From Thermohalobaculum sp039513195 (lineage in GTDB: Bacteria; Pseudomonadota; Alphaproteobacteria; Rhodobacterales; Rhodobacteraceae), in NCBI GenBank assembly GCA_039513195.1, contig JBCCRM010000005.1, positions 135,103 through 199,102 on the forward strand: a stretch of 64,000 nucleotides of DNA. Direction: 5' to 3'. How positions within the stretch are numbered: position 1 is the stretch's first letter; every line of letters begins with the position of its first letter. Under the pieces are notes generated by a model. It had not been told where the DNA came from. It made no database searches and saw only the letters and a list, made by a program, of their open reading frames with translations. Positions 16,436 through 24,227 of this stretch are shown in pieces. A program made the translations under genes and the position numbers.

Positions 16436-16887
16436 CAGGGTGTCTCCGGCAGCTCGATCCGCATGGCTTCAGCCGAAGACTGGAATCCCACTGCCGTCCA
16501 AAAGCGTTTAGCCCCCTCGCCCTTCGCTTGCAGCCGGATCTGCCCGAGATCGGGGAACACCTCCGCCACCAGCCGCTCGAAGAACAGCCGGCCGAGCCCA
16601 GCCGACCGCTCGCCTTCTGCAATCGCGAAACTGCGGATGAACACGTGGTCGCCCAGGTCCAGCCAGAATGCATAGCCAACCGTCTCCCCGTCCCGGCAGA
16701 GGAGGGTGATCCGGTGAGGGACCCGGCGCATGCGGCGCAGCTTGTCGGCGGTCTCGGCCTCGGTCATCTCATCGCCATGGGCGGCCGCCATTTCCCGGTA
16801 GAGGGTTACAATGCGTCCGTCATCGATGGGTCCCGCCTCGCGCAGGGTCAGTTCTCCCTCGCTGGATCCCCTGTCCATCAATGCCAT
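16435..16887 (-). CDS. GNAT-family N-acetyltransferase inside the sox operon
   Basis: About 150 residues. The C-terminal half shows the GNAT acetyl-CoA fold: VGYAFWLDLGDHVFIRSFAI, then the GLGRLFFERLVAEVFPDLGQ segment corresponding to motif A, and AKRFWTAVGF near the end. Start is ATG 16887, overlapping soxB by 10 bases, or ATG 16878 in a TGATG overlap with the soxB stop. The substrate is unknown. It sits between soxB and soxD, where most tetrameric sarcosine oxidase operons have nothing, and overlaps both, so it is co-translated with the oxidase. It could acetylate an amine or amino acid of this pathway, or be a passenger (inference). Confidence 0.85.
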   Translation of the reverse strand: MALMDRGSSEGELTLREAGPIDDGRIVTLYREMAAAHGDEMTEAETADKLRRMRRVPHRITLLCRDGETVGYAFWLDLGDHVFIRSFAIAEGERSAGLGRLFFERLVAEVFPDLGQIRLQAKGEGAKRFWTAVGFQSSAEAMRIELPETP

Positions 16888-18149
16888 TTCGGCGTCGGCC
16901 CATGGCCGCCCTCGTCGATGGCGCGCCCCTCGCGATACCGGTCGAGGGTCAAGCGGCGGTTTGCCCAATGCGGCTCGTCCGTCGCGATAGTGTGGGCGAA
17001 GACATGGCCGGAACCCGGCGTTGCCTTGAACCCGCCATAGCACCAGCCGCCATTGAGATAGAGGCCGGGGATCGCCGTTTTGCAGATGAAGGGAGAGCCG
17101 TCCATGGTCATATCCATCACGCCCGCCCATTGGCGCACCAGCTTTACCCGGCCGAGGCAAGGCATGATCGCCATGCAGTTGGCAGCGACATCCGAATAGA
17201 CCGGCAGGTTTCCCTTTTGCGCATAGCTCGGGTATTTGTCGAGGTCGCCGCCAAACACCATGCCGCCCTTGTCCGACTGGCTGATATAGAAGTGCCCGGG
17301 TCCGCCAAACACGATCACGAAGTCGAGGATCGGCTTTAGCGGTTCCGACACGAAGGCCTGGAGCTTGTGCGTTTCCACCGGCAGTTTGCCCAAGCCCGCC
17401 TTGTGGGCGAGGACCGAGGTGTGTCCGGCGACGGCGAGACCAATTTTCTCGGCCCGGATGGTTACCGGGTGGCCGCCATGCATAGCCTCGACCCCGGTGA
17501 CGGCGCCGGCTTCGTGGTGAAAGCCGGTGACTTCGCAATTCTGGATGATGTCGACGCCGAGCGCCGCGGCCCCGCGGGCAAAGCCCCAATTCACCGCGTC
17601 ATGGCGGGCGGTGCCGGCACGCGGCTGCACATAGGCGCCGAGGATCGGATAGCGGCCTTCATAGGCGAGGTGGGGGATCTTGCGGCGCAATTCGTCCCGA
17701 TCCCAGTATTCGCCATCGATGCCGTTCAGCCGCATGATGTTATACTGCCGGGCCATAGCGTCTTTTTGCCCGGGTGTGAACACTAGGCTGAGATGCGCGC
17801 GCTGGCTGAACATGACGTTGTAGTTGAGCTCGTGGGATAGGTCCTCCCAGAGCTTGAGGGAGTGCTCGTAGAACTCGGTGTTGCCCTCGATCATGTAGTT
17901 GGAGCGCACGATGGTGGTGTTCCGCCCGGCATTGCCGCCGCCGAGCCAGCCTTTCTCCAAGACCGCGACGCGGGTGATACCGTGTTCCTTGGCGAGGTAA
18001 TAGGCGGTCGCAAGACCATGCCCACCGCCGCCCACGATGATCACGTCGTAATGGCTGCGCGGGGCCTGACGGTCCCAGACCGGTTTCCAGTGTTTCTGCC
18101 CCGTCAGCCCGCCCCAGAGGACCGACAGCGCCGAATAGCGTTGCCTCAC
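16878..18149 (-). CDS. soxB: Sarcosine oxidase beta subunit
   Basis: 423 residues from GTG 18149, which has the Shine-Dalgarno GGAGGG about ten bases upstream and yields the family N terminus RQRYSALSVLWGGLTGQKHW. The FAD-binding motif is SHYDVIIVGGGGHGLATAYY, followed by LEKGWLGGGNAGRNTT and VRSNYM. The C terminus has the GGWCYGGFKATPGSG stretch typical of SoxB. It is the catalytic subunit that oxidises sarcosine, with non-covalent FAD and a share of covalent FMN in characterised homologues. First gene of the operon soxB-GNAT-soxD-soxA-soxG. The longer frame reaching 18413 runs into the neighbouring gene and is rejected. Confidence 0.95.
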   Translation of the reverse strand: MRQRYSALSVLWGGLTGQKHWKPVWDRQAPRSHYDVIIVGGGGHGLATAYYLAKEHGITRVAVLEKGWLGGGNAGRNTTIVRSNYMIEGNTEFYEHSLKLWEDLSHELNYNVMFSQRAHLSLVFTPGQKDAMARQYNIMRLNGIDGEYWDRDELRRKIPHLAYEGRYPILGAYVQPRAGTARHDAVNWGFARGAAALGVDIIQNCEVTGFHHEAGAVTGVEAMHGGHPVTIRAEKIGLAVAGHTSVLAHKAGLGKLPVETHKLQAFVSEPLKPILDFVIVFGGPGHFYISQSDKGGMVFGGDLDKYPSYAQKGNLPVYSDVAANCMAIMPCLGRVKLVRQWAGVMDMTMDGSPFICKTAIPGLYLNGGWCYGGFKATPGSGHVFAHTIATDEPHWANRRLTLDRYREGRAIDEGGHGPTPKWH

Positions 18150-18222
18150 ACGCGTCCCTCCGCCAGCCACGGATGCGGTCGAGATCCCGGGTTGAGCCCC
18201 GGACTGCGCTTTGGGCATGCCC

Positions 18223-20697
18223 TCACGCGCGCATCCTTTCGGCATTCGCGTCCCAGATCGGCGCATGTTGCAGCGCCGCAGGCAGCCTCTCACCCAAAAG
18301 CTCGATCTGCCAGGGACCGTCTGCCGCAGCGTGCTCTTTGGGCACATAGCCCATGGCCATGGAGCGTCCGGAATTGTGGGCGTAGCCACCGGAGGTGACC
18401 CAGCCGACCACATCGCCGTTCAGCCAAATCGGCTCGTCGCCTATGACGTCGGCGTCCTTTGCCTCCAGCGTGAAGGTCTTGAGCCGCAGCGCCCCGCCGG
18501 AGGCGCGTTCGGCCAGCGCCGCTTCTTTACCGATGAACTCGGCTGGTTTTTCATAGGCGATGAAGCGATCGAGCCCAGCCTCCAGCGGACCATAGATCGG
18601 GCGGTACTCCCGCGCCCAGCCCCCGAAATTCTTCTCCAGACGCATGGCGTTCAAAGCGCGCAACCCGAAAAGGCGCAGGTTGTGGGGGCGGCCTGCCTCC
18701 ATCAGTGTCTCGAACACATGGCGCTGGAACTCCGGACGCATCCAGATCTCGAAGCCCAGATCGCCGGTGAAGCTGACCCTGGCGGCGAGGCAGGGGGCCA
18801 TGCCGATCTCGATGGCTTGAAGGCCCATGAAGCGGAAGGCCGTGTTGGAGATGTCGGCGCTGGTGCACGCAGCGAGCACGTCGCGCGCCATTGGTCCTGC
18901 AAGCGACAGCCCGCAGAGGCCAAGGCCCAGGCTTTCGAGCCGCGCGGAGCCGTCGGTTGGCAGGTGCTGCTCGAACCAGCGGCGGTAGAACACTTCCGCT
19001 GCGCCAGAGCCTGCGAGGAAGAAGCTTTCCCCGGATCGTCCGCCGCGGCCCCAGGGCAAGCCCGCTAGAGCGCTTTGCCCATCGAGGCAGCCGACGGTCA
19101 GGTCGCCCTGCAGCTTCCCATCTGCCTTCAGCATCGGCGCCAGGGTCATGCGCCCGGGTTTCGGGAGGCGGCAGGCGACCATCCGGTCCAGCCAATCCCG
19201 TGCGCCGGGGCCGGTGACCGAGAACTTCGAGAAACCGGAGATCTCCATCATGCCCACGCCGCCGCGAACCGCCGCGACCTCCGCCGCCACATGCTCGAAA
19301 TCGGTGGATCGGCGCCAGGAGAAGACGTCACGCACGCCCTCCGGCGCAAACCACAAAGGCGCCTCCAACCCCCAGGCATCGCCCATCTGCGCGCCCGCGG
19401 CGATCAGCCGGTCATAAATCGGGGTGGTTTTTAGCGGCCGCCCAGCGGGCAGTTCCTCGTTGGGATATTTGATCGAGAAACGGCGCGAGTAGTTCTCCCG
19501 CACCTTGGCGTTGGTGTAGCGCATGGACGCCCAGTCCCCGTAGCGCGCCACATCCATCGCCCAGACATCGAAGCCGGGATCGCCGTCGATCATCCAGTTT
19601 GCAAGCGACAGGCCGACACCGCCGCCCTGACTGAAGCCGGCCATCACCCCGCAAGCGGACCAGAAACCAGGCAGGCCGCGGATCGGCCCGACCAGCGGGT
19701 TGCCGTCGGGCGCGAAGGTGAAGGGACCGTTGATAATCTGCTTGATCCCGGCGCGCTCGAAGGCCGGGAAATGCTTGAAACCGACCTCCAGCGAGGGGGC
19801 GATCCGGTCGATATCCGGCTGCAGCAATTCATGGCCGAAGTCCCAGGGCGTCTCGCGTTCCGCCCAGGGCACGCAGGCCCGTTCATAGGTGCCCATCAAC
19901 ATGCCGCCGCGTTCCTGGCGGAGGTAGAGCTCGCCGTCGAAATCTACCGCGTGGACGACCTCCGTGCCGGTCTGGGCGTTGATCTCCGCGACCTCTGGCA
20001 TGTCCTCGGTCAGCAGATACATATGCTCCATCGCGAGCACTGGCAGTTCCAGTCCGACCATGCGCCCGACCTCCCGCGCCCACAGGCCGCCGGCGTTGAC
20101 CACGTGCTGGCAAGTGATGTCGCCCTTGGCCGTCCGGACCAACCACTCGCCCGACGGTAGCCTTTCTATGCCCTCGACCTTGGTCTGCTGGTGGAACTCG
20201 GCGCCGAGTTTTTTCGCCGCCTTGGCATAGGCCCAGGTCACGCCGGACGGGTCGAGATGCCCGTCCACCTCGGTTTTCAGGGCCCCTACGAACTGCGAGG
20301 GATCCAGCAGCGGCATGATCTCGTGCGCTTTCTCGGGCGTGATCACTTCGGTCCGGATGTCCTGATAGCGGCCTTTGGCGGACATGGACTTGAGCCAGTC
20401 GAAACGCTCCGGCGTGCTGGCGAGCATCACACCGCCGGTCATGTGAAAGCCGGTGGACTGGCCCGAAAGCTCCTCGATCTCGCGGTAGAGCTGGATGGTG
20501 TACTTCTGCAGCTTCGCGACATTCGGGTCGCCGTTGATGGTGTGGCAACCGCCGGCCGCATGCCAGGTGGAGCCGGAAGTGAGCTCCGAGCGTTCCAGCA
20601 AAAGCGCGTCGGTCCAACCGGCCTTAGCCAAATGATAAAGCACCGAGCAGCCGACGACGCCGCCGCCGATCACCACAACGCGCGCATGATTCCGCAT
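18223..20697 (-). CDS. Dimethylglycine/sarcosine dehydrogenase-like flavoprotein with GcvT domain
   Basis: 824 residues; a Shine-Dalgarno GGGAGGGG precedes ATG 20697. The N-terminal half is a DAO-type FAD oxidoreductase with VVVIGGGVVGCSVLYHLAKAG and SGSTWHAAG. His46 of the latter matches the histidine that binds FAD covalently in mammalian dimethylglycine and sarcosine dehydrogenases. The C-terminal half (from about 440) is a GcvT/folate-binding domain (VGMMEISGFSKFSV, FTGDLGFEIWM, ALNAMRLEKNFGGW). Family members demethylate N-methylated glycines and load the one-carbon unit on tetrahydrofolate. Located just upstream of soxB, it fits the dimethylglycine-to-sarcosine step; DMSP demethylase and sarcosine dehydrogenase are related alternatives. 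Confidence 0.87.
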   Translation of the reverse strand: MRNHARVVVIGGGVVGCSVLYHLAKAGWTDALLLERSELTSGSTWHAAGGCHTINGDPNVAKLQKYTIQLYREIEELSGQSTGFHMTGGVMLASTPERFDWLKSMSAKGRYQDIRTEVITPEKAHEIMPLLDPSQFVGALKTEVDGHLDPSGVTWAYAKAAKKLGAEFHQQTKVEGIERLPSGEWLVRTAKGDITCQHVVNAGGLWAREVGRMVGLELPVLAMEHMYLLTEDMPEVAEINAQTGTEVVHAVDFDGELYLRQERGGMLMGTYERACVPWAERETPWDFGHELLQPDIDRIAPSLEVGFKHFPAFERAGIKQIINGPFTFAPDGNPLVGPIRGLPGFWSACGVMAGFSQGGGVGLSLANWMIDGDPGFDVWAMDVARYGDWASMRYTNAKVRENYSRRFSIKYPNEELPAGRPLKTTPIYDRLIAAGAQMGDAWGLEAPLWFAPEGVRDVFSWRRSTDFEHVAAEVAAVRGGVGMMEISGFSKFSVTGPGARDWLDRMVACRLPKPGRMTLAPMLKADGKLQGDLTVGCLDGQSALAGLPWGRGGRSGESFFLAGSGAAEVFYRRWFEQHLPTDGSARLESLGLGLCGLSLAGPMARDVLAACTSADISNTAFRFMGLQAIEIGMAPCLAARVSFTGDLGFEIWMRPEFQRHVFETLMEAGRPHNLRLFGLRALNAMRLEKNFGGWAREYRPIYGPLEAGLDRFIAYEKPAEFIGKEAALAERASGGALRLKTFTLEAKDADVIGDEPIWLNGDVVGWVTSGGYAHNSGRSMAMGYVPKEHAAADGPWQIELLGERLPAALQHAPIWDANAERMRA

Positions 20698-20817
20698 CGA
20701 CCCCTCCCGCTGCGTGCCAGCCTTCGACAGGAACAGGTTTTCGGTCGAAACCCTACCCTTTAGTCGACCGATACCGGTGGATTTCCGACATCGAACAGGG
20801 CGGTCGGGCGTGTGGAT

Positions 20818-21486
20818 CTAAGCGCTGCCGGTGGCGTCGAGCCGGGCCCGGTATTCCGGGCCGAAACCGGTTTCCAGCGTCTCGGGCGCCACGATCCTGT
20901 CGAGGCGGAAGACACGGAAATCCTGGCGCATCTCGCACCAGGCGGTCAGGGTCCAGACCGGCCCGAAAAAGGAGAGGAGCAGAGGGCAAACGGTGCGGTC
21001 CGACACTTCGCCGGCGCCATTGGTGTAGCGAAAGCGGATCTTGCGACGCTCTCCGATCGCGCGGCGGAGGGTGCCGCGGCAATAGTCGATCGGGGCTGCG
21101 TAATGGTTCGCCGGGGCATCGATCGGCACGGCGTCCATATGCGCCTGGAGGCGGTCGGGCAGCACCGCTTGGATCTTGGCTAATCCGCTCTCCGCCGCGG
21201 CGGCGAGCCCTTGATCCGCCCAAGAGCGTACGATCCGGGCGCCGAGGACCAGGGCTTCGATCTCGTCCTCGGTGAACATCAGGGGCGGCAGATCGAAGCC
21301 GCCGCGGAGGATGTAGCCAACGCCGGCCTCGCCCTCGATCGGCACGCCGGAGGCGATGAGGGCCGCGATGTCGCGATAGATCGTGCGCTCCGACACCTCC
21401 AATGCAGCCGCGAGGTCCTGCGCGCGGACCAGCCGGTTGCGGCGCAGCAGTTGGATGATGTCGAACAGGCGGTCGGCACGGCGCAT
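20818..21486 (-). CDS. YafY-type HTH/WYL transcriptional regulator
   Basis: 222 residues. It has an N-terminal winged helix-turn-helix of the HTH_11 type (RADRLFDIIQLLRRN, DLAAALEVSERTIYRDIAALI) followed by a WYL domain and C-terminal extension (YCRGTLRRAIGERRKIRFRY, VWTLTAWCEMRQDFRVFRLDRI). WYL regulators sense small ligands or nucleic acids and bind palindromes. The divergent gap to the DUF1127 gene contains two TGACA-N6-TGTCA palindromes, which are the obvious candidate operators for autoregulation and for the neighbour. Confidence 0.93.
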   Translation of the reverse strand: MRRADRLFDIIQLLRRNRLVRAQDLAAALEVSERTIYRDIAALIASGVPIEGEAGVGYILRGGFDLPPLMFTEDEIEALVLGARIVRSWADQGLAAAAESGLAKIQAVLPDRLQAHMDAVPIDAPANHYAAPIDYCRGTLRRAIGERRKIRFRYTNGAGEVSDRTVCPLLLSFFGPVWTLTAWCEMRQDFRVFRLDRIVAPETLETGFGPEYRARLDATGSA

Positions 21487-21524
21487 GGGTTTCCTTTCAC
21501 CGCCGATTTCTAGCGCATCGCTCC

Positions 21525-21540
21525 TGACAGCACGATGTCA
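21525..21540. promoter_or_regulatory. Candidate WYL-regulator operator 1
   Basis: TGACA-gcacga-TGTCA, a perfect inverted repeat (CCTGACA/TGTCAGG when extended). It lies 39 bases upstream of the regulator start and about 98 bases before the DUF1127 start. A second copy with the same spacing follows at 21559-21574. Confidence 0.7.
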
Positions 21541-21558
21541 GGAGGCCGCAACGGTTGC

Positions 21559-21574
21559 TGACATCAGGCTGTCA
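21559..21574. promoter_or_regulatory. Candidate WYL-regulator operator 2
   Basis: TGACA-tcaggc-TGTCA, a perfect inverted repeat with the same six-base spacer length as the copy at 21525-21540. The centres are 34 bases apart, roughly three helical turns, which would place two dimers on the same DNA face. Confidence 0.7.
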
Positions 21575-21637
21575 GGACGGATTTGCGACTGTCTTTCGCA
21601 TCGGGCGTTTCGCCCCGTGCGCAAAGGAGACGATGCC

Positions 21638-21847
21638 ATGCAGATCACAGATGTCACCCCTGTCGTTCGGCCGCTGCGCGGCCCCAGTATCGGTCTTTTC
21701 GGGCTGATCCGCCATTGGATGCGGGTCGCGCGGGAGCGGGATCGGTTGGCGCGGCTCAATCAGCATATGCTGCGCGATATCGGCCTGACCGAGGCGGAGG
21801 CGGAATGCGAAGCTGGGCGCCCCTTCTGGGACGCCAGCCGTCGCTGA
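21638..21847 (+). CDS. DUF1127 small protein
   Basis: 69 residues from ATG 21638, chosen because AAAGGAGA lies seven bases upstream. It carries the DUF1127 core RLNQHMLRDIGLTEAE in the C-terminal half, preceded by an Arg-rich helix (HWMRVARERDRLARL). Members are small basic proteins linked in some alphaproteobacteria to phosphate, carbon or RNA metabolism; no enzyme activity is implied. It is divergent from a YafY-type regulator, a pairing common for this family, and probably controlled by the palindromes between them. Confidence 0.88.
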   Translation: MQITDVTPVVRPLRGPSIGLFGLIRHWMRVARERDRLARLNQHMLRDIGLTEAEAECEAGRPFWDASRR

Positions 21848-21888
21848 GCCCTGCGCGACCCGTGGCATGGGCCGCCGTTTTGAGTTTG

Positions 21889-21937
21889 GTCGCGCCCGCC
21901 GCCGCCCCCACCACCCACCCGCGGCGGCGGGCGCGAC
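21889..21937. terminator. Strong hairpin between convergent genes
   Basis: A perfect 17-base stem (21889-21905 with 21921-21937; arm GTCGCGCCCGCCGCCGC) around a 15-base C/A-rich loop. It lies 41 bases after the DUF1127 stop and 28 bases after the stop of the leftward protease gene, so it could end both transcripts. No T-run follows on either strand, so it is not a textbook intrinsic terminator. Confidence 0.6.
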
Positions 21938-21965
21938 ACATGCAGGGACCGCAGTACCGCCTCCG

Positions 21966-22619
21966 TCACCGGGTGGCGTCGGTCCAGGCGCAAAGAACCT
22001 CGGTAGCTGGGACGCCGACCATCCGCTCCGGCGTAGGTTGAGCAGCGTCGACCCACTCGGCCGCCATCCGATAGCCCAAACTATATCCCAACCAGCGCGG
22101 CAACTCGCCGGTCCCGAAGAACCAGGCCCCGTGATCATAGGTTTCGGCAGCCAGACGCTGTGGCGACGGGGTGTGGGTGCGAAGGGTTTCTGGCTCGACC
22201 GCTGTTTCCCAGGGCTCCGGCGGGTTATTGAACATTCGGCGCACGAATTGTCCGGCGAGCCCCTCGCTGACCAGTGCTTCGCCGAGGCTGCGGCCATAGC
22301 CGGGCCCGGCCATGCGGAGGCAGTGATGCGCCTCGTGGATCACCTGCCGACGCAGCGTGGCGTCCTGCAAGCCGGCTTCAAAGGCCGGATTATCCGGGTC
22401 AAGGCTGAGCGAGAAGAGCGTGCTATGGTGCGCGTGGCCGACCATCCCGATTTCCTGAATAACCCTGGTGTTGCGTTGCACCAGGATGTCGAGACGGGGC
22501 GGCCTTAGAACCGCCGCCAGCATCGCTTTGGCGGCGTTGACCTCGACAAGGATGGTTTCATGCCAGGGGACGAGCGTGCCGGACGCCTCCAGCCAATGGA
22601 TCTGCCAGGCGTCGCTCAC
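21966..22619 (-). CDS. DUF2268-type putative zinc protease
   Basis: 217 residues. It contains the gluzincin-like motif HEAHH at 95-99 within RQVIHEAHHCLRM and a downstream EALVSEGLAG whose Glu119 could be the third zinc ligand, as expected for predicted Zn-dependent proteases of the DUF2268 family. There is no signal peptide or membrane segment, so it is probably cytoplasmic. The start overlaps the stop of the 88-residue gene upstream (ATGA), forming a two-gene unit. Substrate unknown. Confidence 0.82.
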   Translation of the reverse strand: MSDAWQIHWLEASGTLVPWHETILVEVNAAKAMLAAVLRPPRLDILVQRNTRVIQEIGMVGHAHHSTLFSLSLDPDNPAFEAGLQDATLRRQVIHEAHHCLRMAGPGYGRSLGEALVSEGLAGQFVRRMFNNPPEPWETAVEPETLRTHTPSPQRLAAETYDHGAWFFGTGELPRWLGYSLGYRMAAEWVDAAQPTPERMVGVPATEVLCAWTDATR

Positions 22620-22882
22620 TCCTCCCGCCCTAGGGCCAGCAGCCGCGCATGGAACGCATCGGCCATTGGGTGCCCGGTCTCAAGCGCAAAGACATAGGCA
22701 TGGGTCATGTAGAAGGCTGCTGCGTCGATGTCCCCGGCGGCCTCAGAGAGGTCGCTGGCGTCGGCATAGAGCGCTGCAAGTGTCAGCCCGTCGGCATCGG
22801 CATGGGCGGCCAGCAAGGCCCGGTCGAGCGCCGCTCGCCTCTCCCATCCGTCATCCTTGATCGCAGCGCTTTGTCCCGGCAT
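22616..22882 (-). CDS. Small conserved-looking protein of unknown function
   Basis: 88 residues, mostly helical, with Ala-rich repeats resembling one TPR-like unit (LAALYADASDLSEAAGDIDAAAFYMTHAYVFALETG). No catalytic motif is visible. It is translationally coupled to the DUF2268 protease by a 4-base overlap and follows the Rieske oxygenase gene by 8 bases, so it probably belongs to the same transcript. It may be a partner of the protease (inference). Confidence 0.75.
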   Translation of the reverse strand: MPGQSAAIKDDGWERRAALDRALLAAHADADGLTLAALYADASDLSEAAGDIDAAAFYMTHAYVFALETGHPMADAFHARLLALGREE

Positions 22883-22890
22883 CGGCGCGC

Positions 22891-24036
22891 TCAGCGCTGC
22901 ATTTCACTCGCCACCCAATGGTGGAAGCAATGGGTCGGGCCGTCCATCGCCGGCGAGAACTTTCCGCCGTCGAAACCCTCTGCATGGCGGCCCTTCTGCA
23001 TCCCCTCGACCACGAAGATGTCCTCCTCGAACACTTCGCGCCACTGGGCGGCGTTCTTGTGGCGCATGGCCGACCATTTGTCGCCGGCGACCTCCGGGTC
23101 GGTGTAGAGGACGGCGACGCGTTCCAGTGTGTGATGGTGACTCTGCGGCTCCAGAATGATCGCGACGGTGTGGTCCCGATGAACGCCGAGGAGGACATTC
23201 GGGTAAAGTGCGATGTATTCCGCGCCCTCGTTCCACTTGTCGCTGAGGTCTGGGAAGTCAGGGAAGCGTTTGCCGTCCTCCGCCAACATCGGCCGGTAGA
23301 CTAGGGTGCCCTGGCCCGAATAGGCGCCCAGTTCTTCGATATGGTAGTGATCTTCCAGCCGCGAATAGCTGTTCAGCCCGGGATGCACCCAGGGCAAATG
23401 GTAGCTTTCGCAGAAGTTCTCGACCGCGAGTTTCCAGTTGCTCTGCACTTCGAGGGTAAAGTCGCCTTCCGGCCCGCAGGCATAGACCGGGCGCTGAAAC
23501 TCCGACCAGCGGTTGCGCACATGGCCGGCCCATTCCTCGAAGGGGGGCGCCTTGCCGTCGAGATTGATCCAGACGACGCCCAGCCATTCGGCCGAGCGAA
23601 CTTCGACCAGTCCGAGATCCTCTCGGTTGATCTCGTCGTGGCGGTTGCGCCCCGGGCCGCCGACATGGGGCGTCGTGCGAAGGCGTCCGTCGAGCTCGTA
23701 GCACCAGGAGTGGTACGGGCAGCGGATCGCCCGGGGCAGGTTGCCGGCTTCCTCGATCAGTTTCATGCCGCGGTGGCGGCAGACGTTATAGAACACTTTC
23801 AGCGCGCCCGTGCGGTCGCGGACCATCATCAGAGGCTGGCCGAGATAGCTGATCGGGCGCACATCGCCGGGATTGGCGACCTCATGGGCAAAGCCGAGAC
23901 CGGCCCAATGGGCGAAGAACAATTTCGCCTTCTCCTGCCGGTGCATCTCTGGATCGGTGTAAAAGCCGTTCGGCAGACCGCGCGCGGCAGCGACTGGCTG
24001 CGTGACGGCCTGAAGGTCGAGATCATGCGCGGTCAT
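22891..24036 (-). CDS. Rieske non-heme iron oxygenase, glycine-betaine demethylase type
   Basis: 381 residues from ATG 24036, preceded by GGGGAAG. Rieske 2Fe-2S ligands are in CRHRG (Cys86, His88) and CPYHSW (Cys106, His109). The mononuclear iron site follows in ENFCESYHLPWVH (His213, His218, with Glu210 as bridging acid). It resembles the GbcA/choline-monooxygenase/stachydrine demethylase branch. Together with the flavoprotein at 18223 and the sox operon it would supply the first demethylation of glycine betaine. The matching ferredoxin reductase (GbcB-like) is not in the window. The longer frame to 24186 lacks family sequence. Confidence 0.88.
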   Translation of the reverse strand: MTAHDLDLQAVTQPVAAARGLPNGFYTDPEMHRQEKAKLFFAHWAGLGFAHEVANPGDVRPISYLGQPLMMVRDRTGALKVFYNVCRHRGMKLIEEAGNLPRAIRCPYHSWCYELDGRLRTTPHVGGPGRNRHDEINREDLGLVEVRSAEWLGVVWINLDGKAPPFEEWAGHVRNRWSEFQRPVYACGPEGDFTLEVQSNWKLAVENFCESYHLPWVHPGLNSYSRLEDHYHIEELGAYSGQGTLVYRPMLAEDGKRFPDFPDLSDKWNEGAEYIALYPNVLLGVHRDHTVAIILEPQSHHHTLERVAVLYTDPEVAGDKWSAMRHKNAAQWREVFEEDIFVVEGMQKGRHAEGFDGGKFSPAMDGPTHCFHHWVASEMQR

Positions 24037-24227
24037 GGCTTCCCCGTCGTCTGGTTGCTCAGAAAAGGGTGAATCGGCTGGGAGGCGCCGTCTTCTCTGG
24101 AAGCGAAGTGTCAGGTCGCTTCTGGACTTCGGATCGGGGAAATCGCGGTTCCGGCTTAGGGGTTGCACCCGAATCGCCTGTGCCACACGTTATGATCGAA
24201 GAAGGCCAGCGAAGAACGGAGTTGGCG

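Noticed and set aside
16435..17589. 384-codon frame that contains the GNAT gene
   Set aside because: Only the last 150 residues are GNAT-like; the upstream part is an out-of-frame reading of soxB.
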